Below are positions 11,023 through 19,196 of a DNA stretch of 64,000 bases, one piece after another (within the stretch, counting starts at the first letter, position 1; each line of letters starts with the position of its first letter). The stretch is from contig NZUK01000012.1 of NCBI GenBank assembly GCA_002701365.1, positions 1 to 64,000 of the forward strand. The letters run 5' to 3'. This stretch comes from Flavobacteriales bacterium (lineage in GTDB: Bacteria; Bacteroidota; Bacteroidia; Flavobacteriales; TMED113). A model generated the notes under the pieces. It was not told where the DNA came from, searched no databases, and was given only the letters and a program-made list of their open reading frames with translations. Both the position numbers and the translations under genes were made by a program.

Positions 11023-11101
11023 ATATTTTTTTTTTATTACAATAAGATTTAATGCAATTTAACAATTATTTCCTACAAGGAAAAAAAAAGACACAATAAG
11101 A

Positions 11102-12112
11102 CTAATCCACAGACTCAACTGTATCAATCATCATAGCAACAATTCTATATGGATCTGCATTTGATGCTGGTCTTCTATCCTCTAAATACCCCTTCCAGTT
11201 ATTAGAAGGCATAGATATTGGAATTCTGATTGAAGCACCTCTATCAGAAACACCATAACTAAATTTATCAATTGATTGTGTCTCATGTAATCCCGTCAAA
11301 CGCTGCTCGTTAGAGGATCCATATATTGCAATATGTTCAGAATGTTTGTCACCTAAAGCATTACAAATACCTTCAATATAATCCTTTCCCCCGACCTCTC
11401 TCATTTTTTTATTTGAAAAATTACAATGCATTCCTGAACCATTCCAATCACCCTGAACAGGCTTAGGATGAAATTCAATACCAACGCCAAATTCCTCGGT
11501 GACACGATGTAAAAGATATCGAGCTATCCATAAATCATCACCCGCAGCATATGGATCAGTTCCTAAAACTTGAAACTCCCATTGTCCTAGTAATACTTCA
11601 GCATTAATGCCAGTGATACTTAATCCTGCTTCTAAACAAATATCTAAATGCGCCTCCACTATTTCGCGGCCAGCAACATTTTTATTCCCAACAGAACAAT
11701 AATACATTCCTTGAGGATTAGGAAAGCCATGGTCAGGAAAACCCAATGGCCTAGTCCCATCCATTAGAGTATACTCCTGTTCAAAACCAAACCAGTAATC
11801 ATCATGCCCTTTAGTTATTTGAGATCTTGTATTTGATGCGTGAGGCGAACCATCTGGGTTCATAACTTCACATAAAACCAAATACGCATTCAACCGCCCT
11901 GGATCCTGGTACATTCTAACGGGTTTCAAAACACAATCAGAGAAGTCTCCTTCTGCCTGCTGAGTTGAACTACCATCAAAAGACCAGTTAGGTATTTTAG
12001 AAATATCCTCATCAAATTCATCAAAATTCAGAACTTTTGTTTTACTTCTCAAATTAGCTTCAGGCATATAACCATCTAACCATATATATTCAAATTTAAA
12101 TGCAGTCATCAA
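11102..12112 (-). CDS. Glutamine synthetase, GSII-type
   Basis: 336 aa; IPNWSFDGSSTQQAEGDFSDCVLKPV, WFGFEQEYTL, NAEVLLGQWEFQV, GSGMHCNFSNKKMR, DRGASIRIP. Confidence 0.93.
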   Translation of the reverse strand: MMTAFKFEYIWLDGYMPEANLRSKTKVLNFDEFDEDISKIPNWSFDGSSTQQAEGDFSDCVLKPVRMYQDPGRLNAYLVLCEVMNPDGSPHASNTRSQITKGHDDYWFGFEQEYTLMDGTRPLGFPDHGFPNPQGMYYCSVGNKNVAGREIVEAHLDICLEAGLSITGINAEVLLGQWEFQVLGTDPYAAGDDLWIARYLLHRVTEEFGVGIEFHPKPVQGDWNGSGMHCNFSNKKMREVGGKDYIEGICNALGDKHSEHIAIYGSSNEQRLTGLHETQSIDKFSYGVSDRGASIRIPISMPSNNWKGYLEDRRPASNADPYRIVAMMIDTVESVD

Positions 12113-12295
12113 TAAAATTATTTTAAGTTATTATGTTAAATTATCATTTTGTGTCTACTCTACACAATAGTGTAAAGTCTAAATTAAATTTATTGTATAT
12201 ATAATACATATGTTATATAAAAAATGGTTTTTTATTAACATATCATATGATTTATTAACATAACAAGGAGGCAATAAGAACGAACCAAATAAGTA

Positions 12296-12469
12296 TTATT
12301 CCAAATCAAAATCACGATACAAATCCGATAAAGAACGCTTTATTTTATAAAAAACTCGACCAAAATCTCGCATTAATGAGGGAAAATTATTAGGTCCAAA
12401 AAAAATGAGATATACTATAAAAACTAATGCAATCTCCGAAAACCCTAAATTTAAGATCAAAAAATGCAT
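12296..12469 (-). CDS. tatA: TatA/E-family small membrane protein (not in ORF track)
   Basis: Manual translation: MHFLILNLGFSEIALVFIVYLIFFGPNNFPSLMRDFGRVFYKIKRSLSDLYRDFDLE* ; N-terminal TM helix, FGPxxxPxLxRxxGR hinge, amphipathic helix. 57 aa, below the track cutoff. Confidence 0.75.
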   Translation of the reverse strand: MHFLILNLGFSEIALVFIVYLIFFGPNNFPSLMRDFGRVFYKIKRSLSDLYRDFDLE

Positions 12470-12484
12470 AGAAAAAAGTTAAAA

Positions 12485-15400
12485 CTAATTAGCCTCATGC
12501 TTTGTAGTATCATACATTATTGGCGATGCAATAAATAAAGATGAATATGTACCTACAATCACTCCCGTCATAATAGCAAACATAAAACCTCTTACCATTT
12601 CGCCACCAAAAATAAAAATCACTAATAAAACAAAAAAAGTAGTTAAAGAAGTGTTGATAGTTCTACTTAAAGTACTATTCAAAGCTCTATTTATTACATC
12701 ATTTCTATCTCCTGCTTTTATAGCTAGATATTCACGAATTCTATCAAACACAACTACTGTGTCGTTTAAAGAGTATCCAATTACTGTTAAAATTGCTGCT
12801 ATGAATGCTTGATCAATTTCTAAAGAAAACGGTAAAATTCCATAAAAAACTGAAAAAATGGACAGTAAGATCATAACATCATGAAACACAGCCATGATAG
12901 CACCTAAACTATATTGCCATTTTTTAAATCTAATTAAAATGTATATGAAAATTAAAATTAAAGAAAATAAAATTGACCAAAATGCTGATTTTTTGATATC
13001 ATCTGCAATGGTCGGACCAACTAACTGAGAACTTAAATAAGGAGCACCCGTTTTATCATCAACAAGAAATTGATTTTCATTATTTTCAGCAAACATTGAT
13101 AAACCTTGATATAATTTTTGTTCAACTAAAGTATCCGCTGAAAGATCTTCTATTAAATAATTTGTTGTTATTTTCACTTGATTACTTTCCCCAAAAGTTT
13201 TAACCTCTGGATATAGTTTTAAGTTGTTTTCTGTAACAAAAACATCTCCAAGATTATTTCTTAACTCTGCTGTAACAACCGAATGATCAAATCTAACCAC
13301 ATAAGTTCTACCACCTTGAAAATCAACACCTTGATTCAGCCCCTTAGTAAATAATGAACAAACACCTACGACAATGATCAAAGATGATAATACATAATAA
13401 CGCTTTCTATTCGACAAGAATGAAATATTCATATTAGTAAAAGCATTCCTTGTGAAAAAATTGGAAAATGTAATAGTTTTTTTAGAATTTATACGTGATT
13501 CAAAAATCAATCGAGTAATAAATATTGCACAGAATAAAGAAGTTAAAATTCCAATAATTAGAGTGGTAGCAAATCCTTTAATAGGACCAGAACCAAAATA
13601 AAACAAAACTACACCTGTTAAAAGAGTTGTTAAATTAGCATCAATAATTGAACTATAAGCTTGTTGATATCCATCTCTAATAGCTAATGTCAAGCCTTTG
13701 CCTTGTCTTAATTCTTCTCTAATTCTTTCATAAATTAAAACGTTAGCATCAACTGACATACCAATAGTTAATACAATACCTGCAATGCCTGGCAAAGTTA
13801 AAACACCACCTAGTCCGGATAAAGCGCCAAAAATAAAAAACATATTAACAACTAAGGCAATATTAGATGCAATTCCTCCATACATATAATAAAAAATCAT
13901 GTAAACCAGAACAAACCCCAGCGCTATTAGAAATGACTTATAACCAGCAGAAATAGCCTCTGCACCTAATGAAGGACCAACAATAGATGATTGAATAATT
14001 TTAGCCGGAGCTGGAAGTTTACCTGCCTTCAAAATATTAGCTAAATCTTGAGCTTCATCTAGAGTGAAATTTCCAGAAATTACTGAACTTCCACCTGATA
14101 TTTCAGCATTTACAACTGGAAACGAATATACATAATCGTCTAAAACAACAGCTACAGATTGACCGATGTTTTCTCTTGTTATTTTTTGCCATAATCTGGA
14201 ACCACTTCTATTCATTCTCATATTAATCTGTGGATTTCCAAATTGATCAATATCCTGACTTGCATCAACAATAACGTCACCTGACAGTCTTGCTTTATCT
14301 TCTCGATTTGACTTTATTGCAATTAATCTTACTCTTTCATTGCTCTCATCAAAGGGCTTCGCTTCCCACAAAAATTTAATATTTCTAAATTCATTAGGAA
14401 GTAAAGCTACCACATCTTTATCCTTAAGATATAAATTAACATTGGCAGTATCTTTAATTAAAGAATTTCCAACTACAGGACCAGGAATAATTAAAGGTGT
14501 GTTTGTATTAGGATCTAATTGAAGAGAGGGAGTTAAAATATCAAATAAAGTATTAATGTTATTTTCAAGACTATCCGCCTCAAAACCATCGATCAATAGA
14601 TCATTATCAATATTGTCGGAATTTGCAATATTAGAACTTAAGTTTCTTTCATTTAACACTAAATTTGCTTCCTGAAGAAAATTAATTAAATCACTATTAT
14701 CATACGTCTCCCAAAATTCCAAGACAGCCGCACTTTGTAATAATTTTTTTACTCTTTCTACATCTTTTACACCTGGCAATTCAACAATAATTCGCCCTGT
14801 TCTTTCTGCTTTTTGAATACTAGGCTGAGCAACTCCAAACTTGTCAATCCTAGCTCTTAAAACAGTAAATGCTCGATCAACAGCTCCTTCAGCCTCAACT
14901 CTAATAATTCTCATAACATCACTATCAGATGCCTCACTAGGTATCTTGTCTCTTAAATCTTTATTTCCAAATATTCTAGGCGATGCTAATCTTGACATAC
15001 CCGCAGCATTGAGTTCTTTAAAAGAATTTTCAAAAAGTTCCAAGTAGTCTAGTTGACTATTTTTTTCTTTACTAGAAGCAAGTTGCAAAGCTTGATTAAA
15101 AATAGGATCTTGACTATTATCTGATAACGCAATTAATATGTCTTTCATCGAAATTTCAAGCGTAACATTCATGCCACCTTGTAAATCTAAGCCTAATTTT
15201 AATTCACTATCTTGACAATCAGAAAAAGTCCATGATTTTTGACCAAAAAATAACCATGGTGTATAAACAGGTTCATTAGATATAGAGTCTAAATAATACT
15301 GTTCTAATTGATATTTTGTTTTTTGGCTGTAGTTAGTGGACTCTGGAATCGAATCTTGAAAAGATTCTGCATATTGTATAGCATTTTTTTGCTCCTTATT

Positions 15401-15493
15401 AACAACAAAAGTAAAAGACAAAGAAAAAAGGAAGGAAATAAAAAATATTATCCCTATAAAACTAATTAAGTTTCTAACACTGTTATTTTTCAT
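12485..15493 (-). CDS. secDF: Protein translocase subunit SecDF (fused SecD-SecF)
   Basis: 1002 aa; LKLGLDLQGGMNVTLE, SVDANVLIYERIREELRQGK, NQGVDFQGGRTYVVRF, YSLNDTVVVFDRIRE. Confidence 0.97.
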   Translation of the reverse strand: MKNNSVRNLISFIGIIFFISFLFSLSFTFVVNKEQKNAIQYAESFQDSIPESTNYSQKTKYQLEQYYLDSISNEPVYTPWLFFGQKSWTFSDCQDSELKLGLDLQGGMNVTLEISMKDILIALSDNSQDPIFNQALQLASSKEKNSQLDYLELFENSFKELNAAGMSRLASPRIFGNKDLRDKIPSEASDSDVMRIIRVEAEGAVDRAFTVLRARIDKFGVAQPSIQKAERTGRIIVELPGVKDVERVKKLLQSAAVLEFWETYDNSDLINFLQEANLVLNERNLSSNIANSDNIDNDLLIDGFEADSLENNINTLFDILTPSLQLDPNTNTPLIIPGPVVGNSLIKDTANVNLYLKDKDVVALLPNEFRNIKFLWEAKPFDESNERVRLIAIKSNREDKARLSGDVIVDASQDIDQFGNPQINMRMNRSGSRLWQKITRENIGQSVAVVLDDYVYSFPVVNAEISGGSSVISGNFTLDEAQDLANILKAGKLPAPAKIIQSSIVGPSLGAEAISAGYKSFLIALGFVLVYMIFYYMYGGIASNIALVVNMFFIFGALSGLGGVLTLPGIAGIVLTIGMSVDANVLIYERIREELRQGKGLTLAIRDGYQQAYSSIIDANLTTLLTGVVLFYFGSGPIKGFATTLIIGILTSLFCAIFITRLIFESRINSKKTITFSNFFTRNAFTNMNISFLSNRKRYYVLSSLIIVVGVCSLFTKGLNQGVDFQGGRTYVVRFDHSVVTAELRNNLGDVFVTENNLKLYPEVKTFGESNQVKITTNYLIEDLSADTLVEQKLYQGLSMFAENNENQFLVDDKTGAPYLSSQLVGPTIADDIKKSAFWSILFSLILIFIYILIRFKKWQYSLGAIMAVFHDVMILLSIFSVFYGILPFSLEIDQAFIAAILTVIGYSLNDTVVVFDRIREYLAIKAGDRNDVINRALNSTLSRTINTSLTTFFVLLVIFIFGGEMVRGFMFAIMTGVIVGTYSSLFIASPIMYDTTKHEAN

Positions 15494-15635
15494 AAATTAT
15501 ATAAGTTCTAAAATGAACGCAAATATATAAAAAAGAAAGGAAGTTTAATACAAAATAACAGATGTTGTTTTTTTAAAGATATAAATAAGAAAGATTTATG
15601 TAAATTTACTATGTAGTTAGTTATCTATAAAATAA

Positions 15636-18035
15636 ATGAATACAATGCGTATTTTTTGCAAATTTTTATTACTCAATACAATCCTAATACAAATATGTTT
15701 AGGACAGATAGATTTTGTGCCAAGCACTAATATAACAGTATTGAAAAATAACATAGAATTAAAGAATGCATGGGCAGGTGGAATGAACGCATGTCAATTT
15801 TCAAAAATTGACATGAATATGGACGGCTATAAAGATTTATTTATTTTTGATAGATCCGCAATAAATGGCTCAGAATATGGCAACCGTATAATGACTTTTA
15901 TATTTGATCCATTAATTGAGCAATATCAATATAATCCTAACTATATATCTTTGTTTCCAGATTTAAAGAACTGGGCACTATTAATAGATTACAATCAAGA
16001 CTCGAAAGTTGATATTTTTACATGTGACCCTAACCTATCGTCCATAGCCGTCTATATAAACACATCTGAAAACACTTTATCATTTGATTTCTACAAAATT
16101 CTATACTCAGATGCAGGATTTGTGCCACAACCACTATATGTTGATAGAGATGATATTCCTGCAATTGCAGACATAGATGGTGACTCTGATCTTGACATTC
16201 TTACTTTTAGTCCAAATGGTAGTCACTTGTATTTTCATGAAAATAAATCAATGCAAATGGATGAAGACAACGACAGTATTTATCTATACAGGAGTGATGA
16301 TTGTTGGGGGCGCTTTAAAGAAGCTGATCTAACTAACAGTGTTACTATGAATCTTACTGATGATTGTTGTGAATGCACTATTGACGATATTGATGGGGAT
16401 TGCATTATAGATTTTAATATTTTTGGAGTTCAAATCGACCCTGAAATTACTGAAGATTGCACTGAAGACAATGGCAGGTCAGCTCACTCCGGATCAACAA
16501 TATTAGCATTTGATATTGATCCGCAAAACAATCAAGGATTAGAAGTCTTATTAGGAGATTTAAATTATGACCACATGGTATTGTTGAAAAACGGAGGCAA
16601 TGACACCACATTGATTGTAGATCAAGATGTCTCTTTCCCTTCATATGACACTCCAATTGATTTAACCCGATTCCCAGGCGCATTTTATCTAGACATAGAC
16701 AATGATAACTTCAAAGACCTAGTAATTAGTCCAAATGCTGTCAACACTTCAAATCATAAAAATGCATGGCATTATAGAAACACAGGTAATGTTACAAATG
16801 ATAATAACATAGTCTTTGAATACATAGAAAATGATTTTATGATAAAAGACATGATTGATTTGGGCAGTAATTCAAAGCCATTATTATATGATTTAAATAA
16901 TGACAATCTGCTTGACTTAATAGTAAGTAGCAAAGGTTATTTTGCAACTGGAAATTATCAATCCCGTATTTCACTTTACAAAAACACTGGTACCGCTAAT
17001 AACCCTATTTTTGAATTTGTGAATGATAATTTTAGTGATTTATCTTTACTAGGTGACTCCGTGTCAACATTTTCCATTCACCCAACTTTTGGTGATCTAG
17101 ATAATGATCAAGATATAGACATGATCATAGGAGATAATAATGGTCAAATTTATTATTTTGAAAATACAATTCAGAATGAAGCTGGCAGTGAATTTCCAAT
17201 ATATCAAAATTATGAACTACTGGATATTGATGTTGGTAGTTTTGCTCAGCCACAATTAGTAGATCTAAACAGAGACGGATTATTAGATTTAGTAATTGGC
17301 GAGCGAATGGGGATAGACAATTGTGTATACAACGGTATAAATTACTATCAAAATATTGGGTCGCCAACTGAAGCTGAATTTGAAAACTACACACCAGAAT
17401 TTAATAGTGGAGAATGGGACGAAAATTGCGGAAACATTACAACTAAAAGTCTCGGAGGCATTCATTTAGGAATCCCACAATATTTAACTGCATATACGAC
17501 ACCACATGTGTTTGAATATAATGACGTATATTATTTAGCTGTCGGAACAGGAAGTGGCTTTATTTATTTATATGATAATGTAGAAAGTTTTATTAATAAT
17601 GTCCCAAACCTTAATCTAAACTCTGAATTTAATTTATTAACTAATTCAATGTTAGAAACAAACAACTCCATATACTCTACAGTCGCAATTGAGGACTTAA
17701 ACAATGATAATCTACCAGATTTAATTCGAGGAAATTCTAGTGGTGGCTTAGAGTTGTATTTTGGATTAAATTTTAATGCAAGACACGAGCAAGATCATAC
17801 TTCAAATCATGATATCACAATTAAACCAAATCCAAATAATGGAAAATTTAATATAGAAAATCCGAACAACACACACTATACTGTTTCAATAATTTCAAGT
17901 TTAGGGCAAATTATAAGTAAAGAGGAAATTACGACATCAAAACACATAGAAATAAGTGATCCGAAAAAAGGATTTTACATACTTGAATTTAAAAACAAAA
18001 CAGATCAATTTGTAAAAAAAGTGATTTGCCACTAA
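15636..18035 (+). CDS. VCBS/FG-GAP repeat protein with T9SS type A C-terminal sorting domain
   Basis: 799 aa; signal peptide, Asp-rich FG-GAP motifs (DMNMDGYKDLFIFD, DLNNDNLLDLIVSS, DLNRDGLLDLVIGE), C-terminus IKPNPNNGKFNIENPNNTHYTVSIISSLGQII...KGFYILEFKNKTDQFVKKVICH. Confidence 0.88.
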   Translation: MNTMRIFCKFLLLNTILIQICLGQIDFVPSTNITVLKNNIELKNAWAGGMNACQFSKIDMNMDGYKDLFIFDRSAINGSEYGNRIMTFIFDPLIEQYQYNPNYISLFPDLKNWALLIDYNQDSKVDIFTCDPNLSSIAVYINTSENTLSFDFYKILYSDAGFVPQPLYVDRDDIPAIADIDGDSDLDILTFSPNGSHLYFHENKSMQMDEDNDSIYLYRSDDCWGRFKEADLTNSVTMNLTDDCCECTIDDIDGDCIIDFNIFGVQIDPEITEDCTEDNGRSAHSGSTILAFDIDPQNNQGLEVLLGDLNYDHMVLLKNGGNDTTLIVDQDVSFPSYDTPIDLTRFPGAFYLDIDNDNFKDLVISPNAVNTSNHKNAWHYRNTGNVTNDNNIVFEYIENDFMIKDMIDLGSNSKPLLYDLNNDNLLDLIVSSKGYFATGNYQSRISLYKNTGTANNPIFEFVNDNFSDLSLLGDSVSTFSIHPTFGDLDNDQDIDMIIGDNNGQIYYFENTIQNEAGSEFPIYQNYELLDIDVGSFAQPQLVDLNRDGLLDLVIGERMGIDNCVYNGINYYQNIGSPTEAEFENYTPEFNSGEWDENCGNITTKSLGGIHLGIPQYLTAYTTPHVFEYNDVYYLAVGTGSGFIYLYDNVESFINNVPNLNLNSEFNLLTNSMLETNNSIYSTVAIEDLNNDNLPDLIRGNSSGGLELYFGLNFNARHEQDHTSNHDITIKPNPNNGKFNIENPNNTHYTVSIISSLGQIISKEEITTSKHIEISDPKKGFYILEFKNKTDQFVKKVICH

Positions 18036-18973
18036 AACAAACCCATTTCTGCTAACATATTATTGGTTTTTTGAACAGCAATAGCAGACTCAGAAAGTTG
18101 ATCTAGTTCATTGTTTTCTAAATCTAGTTCAACTATTTTTTCTACACCATTCCGCCCCAGAATTACTGGCACACCAATAGTCAAATCTGACAATCCATAC
18201 TCACCATTTAACATTACAGAACATGGAAACATTTTTTTCTGATCACAGGCAATAGCTTGCACAAGAGCTGAAACAGCTGCACCCGGAGCGTACCAAGCAG
18301 AAGTTCCTAACATTGCCGTTAATGTAGCTCCACCTACTTTTGTATCTTGTTTAACTGTGTTTAATCTTTCTTCAGACAGAAAATCAGACACCCTAACACT
18401 ATTTCTGGTAGCTAACCTTGTTAAAGGTACCATCCCCTTATCACTATGACCACCTATAACCATAGCTGATATATCTGAAGATGGACAATTTAATGCTTCA
18501 CTCAGCCGATATTTAAATCTTGCACTATCTAGAGCTCCACCCATTCCAATAATCCTGTTTTTTTGTATTCCTGTAACCCTATGAGTAAGGTATGTCATAG
18601 TATCCATTGGATTACTAACTATAATTAAAATAACATTCGGAGAATACTTAATTAAATTTTGTGAAACTTGCTTAACAATACCCGCATTAATCCCTATTAG
18701 TTCCTCTCTAGACATTCCTGGCTTTCTAGGAATACCACTTGTAATAACAGCTATATCACTATTTTTAGTTTGAGAATAATCATTAGTAACACCATTAATC
18801 ATGGTATCAAAACTATTTAGAGAAGAAGTTTGCATTAAATCCATCGCTTTTCCTTCAGCAAAATCTTTCTTAATATCTAGTAAAACAACTTCTGAAGCAA
18901 AATTTTTAATGGCTATATATTCAGCGCAGCTTGCTCCAACCGCACCAGCACCAACTACAGTAATTTTCATCAA
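18032..18973 (-). CDS. mdh: Malate dehydrogenase
   Basis: 313 aa; VVGAGAVGASCAEYIA, TSGIPRKPGMSREELIGINAGIV, VSNPMDTMTYL, VIGGHSDKGMVPL. Confidence 0.95.
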   Translation of the reverse strand: MMKITVVGAGAVGASCAEYIAIKNFASEVVLLDIKKDFAEGKAMDLMQTSSLNSFDTMINGVTNDYSQTKNSDIAVITSGIPRKPGMSREELIGINAGIVKQVSQNLIKYSPNVILIIVSNPMDTMTYLTHRVTGIQKNRIIGMGGALDSARFKYRLSEALNCPSSDISAMVIGGHSDKGMVPLTRLATRNSVRVSDFLSEERLNTVKQDTKVGGATLTAMLGTSAWYAPGAAVSALVQAIACDQKKMFPCSVMLNGEYGLSDLTIGVPVILGRNGVEKIVELDLENNELDQLSESAIAVQKTNNMLAEMGLF

Positions 18974-19196
18974 TTTTTCATATTATTTTTAATTAACACG
19001 AATGTATAAAATTTATAAATAATTTTTCCATGGGGAAGATGTTTTTTTTATTATTACAATTAGTTAGAAAAATACTTTATTCATATAATTTATTTTTTTA
19101 AATAAGATCGAAATTTTATATTATCGTATATTTAATATTATTGTTGGTACGATTTTTGAACTCATGTACTAAATAACATATTTAAAATAATTAAAA

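Noticed and set aside
11060-11095. Possible terminator (TTTCCTACAAGGAAA) downstream of glutamine synthetase
   Set aside because: Stem of only about 5 bp, A/T-dominated, and the T-run is on the wrong side for the gene; too weak to call.
16447-17394. Minus-strand ORFs (78 and 89 aa) inside the VCBS protein gene
   Set aside because: Shadow ORFs opposite a long repeat-containing CDS; no recognisable domain.
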